Position numbers and translations under genes: made by a program
The notes under the pieces: model-generated
What the model saw: the letters and a program-made list of their open reading frames with translations, nothing else
Told to the model about the DNA's origin: nothing
Database searches by the model: none
In this document: positions 1 through 8,255 of the stretch, one piece after another
Layout: each line of letters starts with the position of its first letter
How positions within the stretch are numbered: position 1 is the first letter of the stretch
NCBI GenBank assembly: GCA_964449445.1
Contig: CAYUZT010000007.1
Coordinates: 1 to 64,000 of the forward strand
Direction of reading: 5' to 3'
Length of the DNA: 64,000 bases
Origin: JABFSS01 sp964449445
GTDB lineage: Bacteria; Patescibacteriota; Gracilibacteria; Peribacterales; Peribacteraceae

Positions 1-204
1 CTTCAAGAAGAGACAAACTTACATTTTCAGCCCCCAAAATTTCCCATTAAGCCAAAATCTTCAATAACGATCGGATCTGTCGCAATCGCGGTGTCTGCGT
101 TGCTGATGATCAGCGGTTGTGGGCCGGCTGAGAAGCAAAGAAGCACTGATTCGGTGTCCAATGAAGACATGGACACCGGTCGTGACCCTGAAGCAATGAA
201 CTAA
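1..204 (+). pseudogene. Lipoprotein N-terminal part, cut by window edge and by an in-frame TAA
   Basis: The frame is open from base 1 and contains a hydrophobic signal segment ending in a lipobox (M-I-S-G-C), so it encodes an exported lipoprotein. Its start lies upstream of the window; no ATG/GTG/TTG precedes the signal segment here. The frame stops at TAA 202-204. The same frame then continues without another stop to 561, through the start of the next entry. I read 1-561 as one lipoprotein split by a nonsense codon in a low-complexity linker after the signal segment; a short separate lipoprotein is the alternative. Confidence 0.5.
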
Positions 205-303
205 AATCGGGGCAGAACAACGGCTACCGGCGACAGCGGCATCCGACCAAGCTCAGCCCCGGAGGATCTGCCGAATGTCGCCGGCGCCCGGAATTTTGGA
301 TGG

Positions 304-561
304 ATGAGCATCGCCGGCAACGATGTACTCTCCTACGAAATCTCCGGCATGGAGTACAGAACAGTGTGCAACGATCAGATTGATCTCCTGACCAAGGCAG
401 GTTGGGAGGTGTCGGCCGGCTTCGAGATGGATGTCGACGGAGCAATGATCAAGACGCTCCAGAAGAACGGATACGCGTTGACCGTGACCTGCGGCGACAA
501 TACAGAGGAAGGCTCGTCCGAAATGTTAACCAGCGTCGCGCTCAACAGAACCAAGCAGTAA
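304..561 (+). CDS. Hypothetical protein, probable C-terminal domain of the interrupted lipoprotein
   Basis: 85 residues from ATG 304, in the same frame as the lipoprotein fragment that stops at 204. The frame is open between 205 and 304, so the domain may begin before this ATG. The two cysteines (in RTVCND and TVTCGD) could form a disulfide, consistent with an extracytoplasmic domain. I do not recognise the family. It ends at 561, directly abutting the convergent FecR-like gene whose stop begins at 562. Confidence 0.5.
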   Translation: MSIAGNDVLSYEISGMEYRTVCNDQIDLLTKAGWEVSAGFEMDVDGAMIKTLQKNGYALTVTCGDNTEEGSSEMLTSVALNRTKQ

Positions 562-1710
562 TTACCCTCGCACACCGCACACCATCCGCGGCGTGCTCAC
601 CTGGAAGTCTGTTTGGAACTGGGAGAGAGTTTTCACCGAAACCTGGGCGACCCCTGGGTCCAAAAATACCGCCGGTTTGCCGTTCTTCGTCGTGATCTTT
701 CCCATATGCTTGGCGCTGATGATCGCGATGCCGATATCGGCTCCCTCGGGTCCGAATCCGCAATTGAAGAATGCGACGACGACCTGGGAATTCTCCCCAA
801 CGTACACCTCATCCCCCTGTTCCAGCATCATCTCCTTCTCCGCAGTCATGAGCTCGTCACCCCGCTTCACGTCCGCTTCGCCTTTCACCTCGACGATCAT
901 GATCTGACAGGGGCAGTCTTCCTCTTCGCCCGTTGCACTGCGCGTCGATGCCGCCGGGGGCTGGCCTGTCCAGGCGGAGTATGCGTTGAGTGACGAGGCT
1001 TTCTCCCTGCTCACGTCTTCATGGGCGATGAACTCCAGCAGGTCCCACATCTCCCCAAGCGAACATTCCAGCGTGGGATTCATATCCAGTGGCGCATAAT
1101 CCAGAGTAGTCCCGGATAGGAAGATGAAGACAGGACCGGCATTGCGGTACATCTCGACGGAGTGCGGCATTAGCGCGAGGAAGCCGTTCGTCATAAGTTC
1201 AATGCGTGCATCGGGACTGTTCTCTCTGACTTGCCGCGCAAGTTCCGTCATGTTCTCCTTCCCGCCGCTGTACTTGAGCGTCAACTGCGTCCCGATGATT
1301 GGATGATCGGCACCCTCCGGGTCAAGTGCCGAGTAGGTGCACGTGTATCCATTCAAGATAAGACCAACCTCTTTTCGCAGCGGTCCGGATCCGCACACCC
1401 GTTGGACCTTTTCCGGCGCCAGGCCCAGGCAGTCGCGCTCGGGGATGGCAACAGATGCCGTCGCGGAACTCTGCGCAGGCCGTTTCCGCACCGCCGTGAC
1501 CGACCCCTTTAATTGCGTCTGCTTCTTGGTCGTCGGAAGCCTGCGTTGTTGTGCCTGCCTGGCGGCCATGCGCTGCGCGAGACGCTGCGCCACCCTTGAC
1601 GTTTGCATGGGTTGCCTGGCGGGAACCGGCCTCGCCTCGGCGGTGACGATGATCCCCAAGGAAACCATAAGCAGTGCGGCTAGCATCCCATTTCTGATGC
1701 GAGGTGCCAT
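562..1710 (-). CDS. Secreted protein with C-terminal FecR-like domain
   Basis: 382 residues starting with a signal peptide (charged start, hydrophobic core about residues 8-24, A-E-A before cleavage). A Gln/Arg/Ala-rich linker follows, then a middle domain of unknown type with four cysteines, then about residues 270-380 resembling the FecR beta-rich module (K-G-E-A-D-V-K-R-G, a hydrophobic GDEVYVGENSQVVVAF-like strand pair). Such modules are usually extracytoplasmic; no sigma factor or transporter is adjacent, so an iron-signalling role is not supported. A -10 box (TACAAT, plus-strand 1720-1725) lies 9 nt before the ATG. Confidence 0.7.
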   Translation of the reverse strand: MAPRIRNGMLAALLMVSLGIIVTAEARPVPARQPMQTSRVAQRLAQRMAARQAQQRRLPTTKKQTQLKGSVTAVRKRPAQSSATASVAIPERDCLGLAPEKVQRVCGSGPLRKEVGLILNGYTCTYSALDPEGADHPIIGTQLTLKYSGGKENMTELARQVRENSPDARIELMTNGFLALMPHSVEMYRNAGPVFIFLSGTTLDYAPLDMNPTLECSLGEMWDLLEFIAHEDVSREKASSLNAYSAWTGQPPAASTRSATGEEEDCPCQIMIVEVKGEADVKRGDELMTAEKEMMLEQGDEVYVGENSQVVVAFFNCGFGPEGADIGIAIISAKHMGKITTKNGKPAVFLDPGVAQVSVKTLSQFQTDFQVSTPRMVCGVRG

Positions 1711-1848
1711 AGGCCGTACATTGTACCATGCAGGACTGTCATAGATACAAACTCATCCTTCGGGTTGGCTGCTCACCATATACATCATGGACACAAGCTC
1801 CTAGCAGGGCTCATCATCAGCCTTCGCTTCCGATCTTCGGCCGACAAG

Positions 1849-1880
1849 TGGTTGTAATAATTTCCAGTAACCCGCTCCAT
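1849..1880 (+). repeat. Direct repeat copy A (31-bp family)
   Basis: Copy of a ~31-bp repeat that begins GGTTGTAATAATTTCCAG and ends AACCCGCTCCAT. It shares about 27 of 31 positions with copies at 3241 and 4080, all in the same orientation. It lies just beyond the stop codon of the 1886-3217 gene. Confidence 0.8.
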
Positions 1881-1885
1881 TCGCT

Positions 1886-3217
1886 TCATCCTCTTCTCGA
1901 TTCGTACTGAAACATTGGGAGTACCCATTTTGAGTAGATCTCCAGAAACCACTGAAGCATCTCCTTCATTACCTGCCCACGCGCATGGCATTTTGTGTAC
2001 AGACCAGTGGAGAGCATTTGCGTTATTTCTTCTGACGTGAATTTCTCTATGTTGATATCAAGAACAAATCTTTTGCTGTCAGTCTTTCCCAATTGAAAAT
2101 ATGTATCGATGAGCGGGCAGTCATGTGAGTGAATGTCTCCCCATTCTTTATCTTGATCGTCCACTTTCTGTAGGATGAATCCAAATCGTTTCAGAAAATC
2201 CTTATAATTCTTTGGCATTGTCCCGGGTTTGTGGGGACCGGCAAGCACCGTTTGTGCAAAGCGCGAAAAAGGCTCAATACCGAATGATGCAAGTTCAGCA
2301 AGGTATCCTGCATGATCACGGATGGACGTTTGGTAGGAAGGATTATTTGCATCCAGCACATCGACCGAATGCGCTTGTGCCATCAACTCACACAGTTTGT
2401 CTGCACTGTTTGCCGTTTCTTCAACCATTGTAGAAGCACCGCTCCGCACAATCGCCTCGGGTGTTGCATATTCAAGGCCTTTCCCTTTCAGCATAAACGT
2501 GATGGGTGCCCATTCCTGGAGTTTTCTGTAGGTTTCTCCTTCGCTCGCATCTCTCCTCCATTCCTGCACGAACGACTTGAAGAAGACGCTACAAATTCTT
2601 CGAACAAGCACGCTTGCCTGCCAGTGATTTTCTGCGGAGGATTTTTCTGGTGGTACCCACTCTAGTGGCTTCCTCATATCTACAGCTGGATCAAAATCCA
2701 TAGGTCCTGCAAGTTCGAAGAGCAATTGTTCTCCTCCTCCGGGATGGACTGTGGCGATTTGCACTCCTGTTCTCTGCATCCATTCCCGCATTTTGCTGTA
2801 AGATTCCTGTATTGCTTTCATAAGATGCACATCGACATGTTGCCGCATAATGGAAGCAACCTGTGATTGGATGGTGCATCTCTGCAGATTTGCAGGTGAT
2901 AGGTCAGGAATGGAATACGTGTGGACGACGTGGTGCAATGTCGCGAGGTCCTGTCTTGTCTTTCCAACATGCTCTTTGCGAATAGGATCTATTGCTGGCA
3001 GTTCCAGGTTGCGTGGTTCGGGATACTGCAGAAGGCCACCCAGTGTTTCTCGCGCTTCGCCAGTTGCTGTATCAAGATACTTTTGACGCTGTGTTGCATA
3101 CTGACTCTTCGATATCGGCTCAGGTCTAAGACTATATACAATCCTTCTTTGTACAGAAGCCTCGAATGCCATAGCATTCGATTTTGACATAAGGAAGCCA
3201 ATAGAACAATAAAACAT
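1886..3217 (-). CDS. Hypothetical protein, about 444 residues
   Basis: I do not recognise this protein. The reading frame is open to 3271, but its first codons there fall inside repeat copy B, so the true start is more likely ATG 3217 or ATG 3190. The N-terminus has a short hydrophobic stretch that could be a signal or anchor segment. The rest is mixed charged/hydrophobic, with Trp-rich patches and a C-terminal acidic/aromatic region. Base composition is more AT-rich than the neighbouring conserved genes. The gene is bracketed by same-direction repeats A and B, like the adjacent two-gene unit between B and C. Confidence 0.6.
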   Translation of the reverse strand: MFYCSIGFLMSKSNAMAFEASVQRRIVYSLRPEPISKSQYATQRQKYLDTATGEARETLGGLLQYPEPRNLELPAIDPIRKEHVGKTRQDLATLHHVVHTYSIPDLSPANLQRCTIQSQVASIMRQHVDVHLMKAIQESYSKMREWMQRTGVQIATVHPGGGEQLLFELAGPMDFDPAVDMRKPLEWVPPEKSSAENHWQASVLVRRICSVFFKSFVQEWRRDASEGETYRKLQEWAPITFMLKGKGLEYATPEAIVRSGASTMVEETANSADKLCELMAQAHSVDVLDANNPSYQTSIRDHAGYLAELASFGIEPFSRFAQTVLAGPHKPGTMPKNYKDFLKRFGFILQKVDDQDKEWGDIHSHDCPLIDTYFQLGKTDSKRFVLDINIEKFTSEEITQMLSTGLYTKCHARGQVMKEMLQWFLEIYSKWVLPMFQYESRRG

Positions 3218-3240
3218 CAAAAAGACGGGGAGTACAGTGC

Positions 3241-3271
3241 GGTTGCAATAATTACCAGTAACCCGCTCCAC
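3241..3271 (+). repeat. Direct repeat copy B (31-bp family)
   Basis: Second copy, beginning GGTTGCAATAATTACCAG and ending AACCCGCTCCAC. It separates the minus-strand hypothetical gene from the plus-strand SRPBCC gene. The -10 box of the SRPBCC gene starts 15 nt after the repeat. Confidence 0.85.
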
Positions 3272-3297
3272 GCAGAAAATAGTGATACTATTACCCC

Positions 3298-3720
3298 ATG
3301 GCTAAAAACAAGAACATCACCGTAGATGTCACGGTACAAGCACCTGTCGCGAAGACATGGAAATACTTGACGGAGCCCGAGCACATCACGCAGTGGAACA
3401 ACGCATCAGATGACTGGCACACACCCAGTGCGACAAATGATCTCCGTGAAGGCGGAAAGTTTACGTGCAGAATGGAAGCAAAAGACGGGAGTGCAGGATT
3501 TGATTTCGGAGGTACTTACTCAAAAGTTATACCACTCAAGCACATTGCCTATACCATGGATGACGGACGAACGGTGATGGTTCAGTTTGAAGACAGAGGA
3601 GGAGAGACGCACATCACCGAAGCCTTTGATGCGGAAAGCGAGAATCCAGTCGAGATGCAGCGAGAAGGCTGGCAGGCAATCCTCGATAACTTCAAAAAAT
3701 ACACTGAGTCCCACATATGA
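3298..3720 (+). CDS. SRPBCC / AHSA1-family protein
   Basis: 140 residues matching the START-like AHSA1 fold: an initial beta strand with VQAPVAKTWKYLTEPEHITQW, central G-G-K/F beta strands, and a C-terminal helix with the typical G-W-x-x-x-L-D-N-F pattern. These proteins bind small hydrophobic ligands; the ligand is unknown here. A TACTAT -10 box (3286-3291) ends 6 nt before the ATG, so the mRNA is probably leaderless. The stop overlaps the start of the next gene (ATGA), indicating translational coupling with the SnoaL-like protein. Confidence 0.85.
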   Translation: MAKNKNITVDVTVQAPVAKTWKYLTEPEHITQWNNASDDWHTPSATNDLREGGKFTCRMEAKDGSAGFDFGGTYSKVIPLKHIAYTMDDGRTVMVQFEDRGGETHITEAFDAESENPVEMQREGWQAILDNFKKYTESHI

Positions 3721-4067
3721 CGGACAATAAGAAAACGATCGAGAGATATATCGACGGCTTTAACAAAACTGATCACGAGCAAATTCTGTCGTGTCTTACG
3801 GACGATATCGTCTGGGATATGCCCGGCTTCTTTCATCATGTCGGCAAAGAGGCTTTTGATAAAGAAATTGAGAATGACGCGTTTGAAGGCACTCCGGTCA
3901 TCGTCATCACTCGCATGACCGAAGAAGAGAATGTGGTGATTGCAGAAGGCTCTGTGCAAACGAAAAAGAAAGGTGGTGATGTGCTCAATTTGGTATTCTG
4001 CGATGTTTTCGAGATGAACAATGGCAAAATCAAAAAACTCATTGGGTACATTGCAGAGCGGAAATGA
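3717..4067 (+). CDS. SnoaL-like / NTF2-fold protein
   Basis: 116 residues with the NTF2-like cone fold signature: N-terminal helix (I-E-R-Y-I-D-G-F-N), T-D-D-I-V-W-D-M, a middle strand bearing E-E-N-V-V-I-A-E-G, and a final C-terminal strand. NTF2-fold proteins act as small enzymes or ligand carriers; no catalytic assignment is possible. It overlaps the preceding SRPBCC gene by 4 nt, and the pair forms one unit between direct repeats B and C. Confidence 0.8.
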   Translation: MTDNKKTIERYIDGFNKTDHEQILSCLTDDIVWDMPGFFHHVGKEAFDKEIENDAFEGTPVIVITRMTEEENVVIAEGSVQTKKKGGDVLNLVFCDVFEMNNGKIKKLIGYIAERK

Positions 4068-4079
4068 GCTGGGCCTCAT

Positions 4080-4109
4080 GGTTGAATAACTTCCAGTAAC
4101 CCGCTCCAC
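4080..4109 (+). repeat. Direct repeat copy C (31-bp family)
   Basis: Third copy with one base missing near the left end (GGTTGAATAACTTCCAG ... CCGCTCCAC). It closes the SRPBCC/SnoaL unit. It lies 7 nt before the TATACT -10 box of the following Cys-rich gene, so it covers that promoter's -35 region. Confidence 0.85.
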
Positions 4110-4128
4110 TATAAGCTATACTACGCAC

Positions 4129-5796
4129 ATGCAGCAGACCTGCCGCCAGTGTCGAGCGATTTTTGACGTCACGGATGATGATCTCGCATTCTACGATCGC
4201 GTGTCACCAGTCTTTGGCGGAAAGAAGTATCTGATTCCGCCTCCAACATTCTGCCCGATGTGTCGGCAGCAACTCCGCTTGTATCACAAGAATTTCTTTC
4301 GGCTGTACGTGCGCAACTCCTCCAAGAGCGATCGGAAGGTGGTTTCGATGTACCGACCGGACGCTGCTGTTCCCGTCTACGCGGTCGACGAATGGTGGAG
4401 CGATTCCTGGCAAGGGCAGGATTACGGTCAGGACATCGACATGAGTACGTCGATTCTCGGTCAGATCAGCGCTCTCAGCACGCGGGTCCCCCATATTGCG
4501 AACGTCGTTGCGCAGTCCGAAAACTGCGATTACTGCAACTTCTGCTTCGAGTCCAAGAATTCCTACCTTGTATCCGGTTGCGTGAAGAATGAAGAGTGTC
4601 TCTACGGTCACATCGTGTGGTTCTCCCGCGGCACGGTCGACAGCCTCTACAGTTATCGATGCGAATACTGTTACGAGTGTGTGGGCTGCAGCGACTGCTA
4701 CAATGTTCGACACGCGCGCGATGCGTCGAATTGCTCGGACTCATCGTTTCTGGATGATTGCACAGGGTGTCGCAATTGCTTTGGCTGCGTGGGTTTGCAC
4801 AGCAAGGAGCATCACATTTTCAACGTGCCGTGCCCTGCGAAAGAATACCTATCACGCGTAGCAACGCTTTTCAAGAATCCAGAAGTGATCCGAAAAACTA
4901 TGGATGCACTTCAGCCGCAGCACATCGTCAAAGCCGTTCGATCCACTAATGCAGAGAACGTCAGCGGCAATTATCTCTACAACTGCAAGAACGTCCGGCA
5001 CTCATTCGATTTACAGAATAGTGAGGATTGCGCCTACTGCACGACATTGAGCAACTTCACCGATGCGATGGATATCGATTTCGCGGCCATTAAAACTGAA
5101 CTCGCCTACAACTCCCTCACAAGCTATGGGCAGTCGATCGTCTGCTGCGCCAATTGCATGAGCGTCGGCGCGAATCTGACGTACTGTGATAACTGCTTCT
5201 CCTGCAAAGATTGCTTTGGATGTGTGGGGTTGAAGAATGCACGATACTGCATCTTGAATCGGCAGCACACCCGGGAAGAATACGAGCGCCTCGTGCCTCC
5301 GATCATCACGAAGATGCAAGAAGACGGTGAGTGGGGCGAATTCTTTCCGGTAGCGATGAGTCCCTTCGCCTACAACGAGACCATGGCGCAAGCATACTTT
5401 CCGCTCACCAAAGAGCAGGCAGTGCAACAAGGGTTCCAATGGTCCGACTATGAGGCTCCTCCACCACATGCGGAGAAGGTCATATCGGCAGAAGAACTCC
5501 CTCATGCAATCGACACTGTCTCGGACGATATTCTGCAATCGGCTATTCAATGCGAAGTGACCGGCAAGCCCTTCAAAATTATCAAACAGGAGCTCGACTT
5601 CTATCGTCATATGCAATTGCCTCTCCCGCACTTACATCCCGACGAACGACATCGATGGCGCATGGCACAAAGAAATCCACGCAAACTCTGGGATCGGCAA
5701 TGCGCGAAATGCGGGAAGGGGATCCAAACCTCCTATGCATCTGAGAGACCGGAGATCATCTACTGCGAAGAATGCTATCTGAAAGAAGTGTATTGA
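4129..5796 (+). CDS. Large cysteine-rich multi zinc-ribbon protein of CPR type
   Basis: 555 residues with well over 30 cysteines, mostly as CxxC pairs. The N-terminus has CRQC...CPMC and the C-terminus CAKC...CEEC, both classical zinc ribbons. The middle holds repeated C-x-x-C-x-x-C-F-G-C-V-G-L modules (near residues 215 and 365), suggesting an internal duplication. Proteins of this architecture recur in CPR genomes, often under misleading names; the function is unknown. Metal binding and nucleic-acid contact are inferences. TATACT at 4117-4122 ends 6 nt before the ATG, so the mRNA is probably leaderless. Confidence 0.8.
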   Translation: MQQTCRQCRAIFDVTDDDLAFYDRVSPVFGGKKYLIPPPTFCPMCRQQLRLYHKNFFRLYVRNSSKSDRKVVSMYRPDAAVPVYAVDEWWSDSWQGQDYGQDIDMSTSILGQISALSTRVPHIANVVAQSENCDYCNFCFESKNSYLVSGCVKNEECLYGHIVWFSRGTVDSLYSYRCEYCYECVGCSDCYNVRHARDASNCSDSSFLDDCTGCRNCFGCVGLHSKEHHIFNVPCPAKEYLSRVATLFKNPEVIRKTMDALQPQHIVKAVRSTNAENVSGNYLYNCKNVRHSFDLQNSEDCAYCTTLSNFTDAMDIDFAAIKTELAYNSLTSYGQSIVCCANCMSVGANLTYCDNCFSCKDCFGCVGLKNARYCILNRQHTREEYERLVPPIITKMQEDGEWGEFFPVAMSPFAYNETMAQAYFPLTKEQAVQQGFQWSDYEAPPPHAEKVISAEELPHAIDTVSDDILQSAIQCEVTGKPFKIIKQELDFYRHMQLPLPHLHPDERHRWRMAQRNPRKLWDRQCAKCGKGIQTSYASERPEIIYCEECYLKEVY

Positions 5797-5805
5797 GTGC
5801 TCTCA

Positions 5806-7272
5806 CTACGCTCCGAGGTCTAACTCCTCATTCATCTCGACCTGTTTGACGAAGTCGTGATCGTGGCTGACCAGGATCATGCCGCCTTCGAAGCGACAGA
5901 GCGCATCGGCGATCACCGGCAGATGGCGGAAGTTGATGTGGTTCGTGGGTTCATCCAGGATCAGCAGTGACGGTTTCTGCAGCGTGAATCGCGCGAAGCA
6001 GAGGAGCCCCTTGAGGCCTTCGGAGAGCGAGCCCGCCTTCGCCTGTAATTTATCGCCGGGGAGCAGGAAGCGCGCGGCTGTCGCGTACACCTGCTGCTTG
6101 TTCGGCATTTCCATTTCCTGTTCCAAGATCTCGTACACGGTCTTCTCCATCGGCAGCCCGGAAAAATCCTGACGGTAATACCCCACACGAACACCATCGG
6201 CGATCACCGCGCCCTTCTCGGTACCAGTGGCCATGGCTTCCAGAAGCGAGCTCTTGCCGATGCCGTTGGGGCCCGTGATGAGCAGCCGATGGCGGTTATG
6301 CACCGTCACTTCCACCTTCTTCTTCGTCGGTTTGTGGTTTTTCATCACCGTCACTGAGCGGATCTGCACGAGCGGCTTTTTGAACGATTCGGATTCAATG
6401 GAGAAAGAGGGGAGTGTTGTATCATCCCGCCGCACCTCCACTTTATTTTCCTCCGCTTCTTCCACTGCCGAGCGCATCTTGCTCGCGAGCTTGCGCATTT
6501 TTCCTCCCTTGTGGGAAAAGAAGTTAATCTTTTCCTTTTGACTCAGAATATCTTTCTCCATACGAGCGTTGAGCCGCTGTTCGCGTTCGATTTGCGCCTC
6601 AATTTGCTCCACAACGTCAAAGTAATCGCCGACGTACTGCGTTACCAGGTGCGTGAACGTATCGAGATGCAGTACGCCGTGCGTGAAGCTGTTGAGGAAT
6701 GCCGCGTCGTGGGAGATCACGATGCATGTTTTTTCGTACATTACCAGGAAGCCCGTCAGATGTTCGATACCTTCGCGATCCAAGTTGTTCGTGGGTTCAT
6801 CCAGGAGCAGAATATCGGGTTCCTGAATGAGCGCGAATGCCAGGAGCAATCTGGCTTTCTGCCCGCCGGAGAAGGCGGAGAGTTTTTTATCCAGCGGTGC
6901 GACCAGATGCACCACATCGAGGACTCGGGTGATGTGCCGTTCAAGATCGTACGTCTTTTCACTGAACGCGCCTTCGAAAAATTCGCGGATGGACTTCTTT
7001 AGATCATCATGCGGGATCACCTGCTTCGCGATCCCGATCGTCGCTGCTTTCGTAATGTACACAGAACCTTCCTGCGGTTTGAGTGCGCCCGTGATCAATT
7101 TGAAGATCGTGCTCTTGCCCGCGCCGTTCTGGCCCATGATCGTCAGCTTCGTATTCTCGCGCACAGAAAAATTCGCACCGTTGAGAACGGGTTTATGGTG
7201 ATCGTAATGGAATTTTACGTCCTGGAACCGGAGGAGAACGTCGCCGTGGTCGATGCGGGAGGAGGGAAGAAG
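5806..7272 (-). CDS. ABC-F family ATPase (translation factor-like)
   Basis: Two ABC ATPase domains in one soluble chain joined by a charged coiled-coil linker, the ABC-F (Uup/EttA/ribosome-protection) layout. Domain 1 has GQNGAGKST, SGGQ and DEPTNNLD. Domain 2 has GPNGIGKSS, a degenerate LSEGLKG signature and DEPTNHIN. The first GTG in frame (7164) would remove the first beta strand and A-loop region (FQDVKFHYD), which are plainly coded upstream. The frame is open to 7287 with no ATG, GTG or TTG. A promoter (7279-7306) places the leaderless start at about 7272, where the codon is CTT. The start is therefore unresolved. Confidence 0.85.
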   Translation of the reverse strand, partial: LLPSSRIDHGDVLLRFQDVKFHYDHHKPVLNGANFSVRENTKLTIMGQNGAGKSTIFKLITGALKPQEGSVYITKAATIGIAKQVIPHDDLKKSIREFFEGAFSEKTYDLERHITRVLDVVHLVAPLDKKLSAFSGGQKARLLLAFALIQEPDILLLDEPTNNLDREGIEHLTGFLVMYEKTCIVISHDAAFLNSFTHGVLHLDTFTHLVTQYVGDYFDVVEQIEAQIEREQRLNARMEKDILSQKEKINFFSHKGGKMRKLASKMRSAVEEAEENKVEVRRDDTTLPSFSIESESFKKPLVQIRSVTVMKNHKPTKKKVEVTVHNRHRLLITGPNGIGKSSLLEAMATGTEKGAVIADGVRVGYYRQDFSGLPMEKTVYEILEQEMEMPNKQQVYATAARFLLPGDKLQAKAGSLSEGLKGLLCFARFTLQKPSLLILDEPTNHINFRHLPVIADALCRFEGGMILVSHDHDFVKQVEMNEELDLGA

Positions 7273-7278
7273 CGCGTG

Positions 7279-7306
7279 AGTATAGCTCTAAATACTCAGG
7301 CTTCAA
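7279..7306 (-). promoter_or_regulatory. Promoter for the ABC-F gene, inside the end of the DUF1428 gene
   Basis: On the minus strand, TTGAAG (7301-7306), a 16-nt spacer and TATACT (7279-7284). It overlaps the last codons of the upstream DUF1428 gene. Confidence 0.55.
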
Positions 7307-7655
7307 CAATCGCTTTGAATCCCCCGTAGACCATCCGCTTCGCATCGAATGGCATATTCTTCATCATGTCGGGGTCATTCATCGCGGGGTCGCTCATCAC
7401 TTTCTTATTCACACTATCGCGGTGCTTGCGCGACTTGAAGACGATGTACGCGAAGACGACCGTTTCGCCCGGCTTCAGTTTGAGTATTTTCGGGAAAGCC
7501 ATGCCAAATGCGTTTTTCAGGTCATCACCGACACATTCTTTGTAATCGGTCGCTCCGTACTTCATCCATGCCTTCTTGCCCCATTGCGCCATCTTGCGGT
7601 AGGCCTTCACGTTCTTTTTCGGGACGGGAATCAGGAATCCATCGACGTAGCTCAT
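7296..7655 (-). CDS. DUF1428 family protein
   Basis: 119 residues matching the DUF1428 (YbaA-like) family, a dimeric alpha+beta barrel fold: MSYVDGFLIPVP start, A-W-M-K-Y-G-A, G-E-T-V-V-F-A-Y-I-V-F-K-S-R and the terminal K-R-M-V-Y-G-G-F motif. Length is normal for the family. Function is unknown. It lies between the SRPBCC gene and the ABC-F gene on the same strand, and its 3' end contains the ABC-F promoter. Confidence 0.9.
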   Translation of the reverse strand: MSYVDGFLIPVPKKNVKAYRKMAQWGKKAWMKYGATDYKECVGDDLKNAFGMAFPKILKLKPGETVVFAYIVFKSRKHRDSVNKKVMSDPAMNDPDMMKNMPFDAKRMVYGGFKAIVEA

Positions 7656-7677
7656 AGAAAGGTGGGAAAGAAATAGG

Positions 7678-8208
7678 TTACGAACGTTCTACAACGGACT
7701 TCAGACTCGCAAGACCTTTCTCGAACATGCCGCCGATCATGTTATCTATGTTCATCACCAGGCACATCGCCTTGCTGACAAAGTTTTTGGGACCGTACAT
7801 GGTCTGGGTGACGATGGTGTCATCACCTTCCTGCTTGAACGTGAAATCCGTCGTACTGAGGCCTTTCATCGGCTTCAGGAATTCCATGTGTATGCGGATC
7901 AGCTCGCCTGGGCGACTCTCTATAATTTTCATATTTCCCGCTCCTACCTCTTTGTTGCCTTCCCACGCATACGTTGCACCAACGCCGGTGGGGGAGCCGC
8001 CGTACGTTTTCTTGACGGCTGGATCAACTTTTTCCCACGGGGACCACGCTTCCCACATGTGGAAATCGTTCACGTGCGCGAAGACCGCTGCGGGTGGGGC
8101 GGAGATGGTTGTTGATCGCGAGACCCGCGACTCTGCTGGTTGCAGGGCAATGACGATGACGAGAACGACGATAATGACGGCAATGATGATGAGAATGACA
8201 TTCAGCAT
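7678..8208 (-). CDS. Membrane-anchored SRPBCC (polyketide cyclase-like) protein
   Basis: From ATG 8208 the protein starts with one transmembrane helix (LNVILIIIAVIIVVLVIVIAL). A START-like domain follows: SRSTTISAPPAAVFAHVNDFHMW, W-S-P-W-E, an E-S-R-P-G-E-L strand and a C-terminal helix with a G-L-A-S-L-K pattern. The frame is open further upstream, but the ATG immediately before the membrane segment is preferred. Ligand and role are unknown. It is co-directional with DUF1428, 22 nt away. Confidence 0.8.
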   Translation of the reverse strand: MLNVILIIIAVIIVVLVIVIALQPAESRVSRSTTISAPPAAVFAHVNDFHMWEAWSPWEKVDPAVKKTYGGSPTGVGATYAWEGNKEVGAGNMKIIESRPGELIRIHMEFLKPMKGLSTTDFTFKQEGDDTIVTQTMYGPKNFVSKAMCLVMNIDNMIGGMFEKGLASLKSVVERS

Positions 8209-8255
8209 AGAAATAGGAATTGTTCCATAGTGAAGACACCTGAGAACTATGTGCC

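Noticed and set aside
3217..3271. Upstream extension of the 1886-3217 gene to 3271
   Set aside because: The extra codons come from repeat copy B; copies A and C give the same false M-E-R-V-T-G start in other places.
1849..4109. Integron cassette array
   Set aside because: No integrase and no GTTRRRY/RYYYAAC core sites; kept only as a cassette-like observation.
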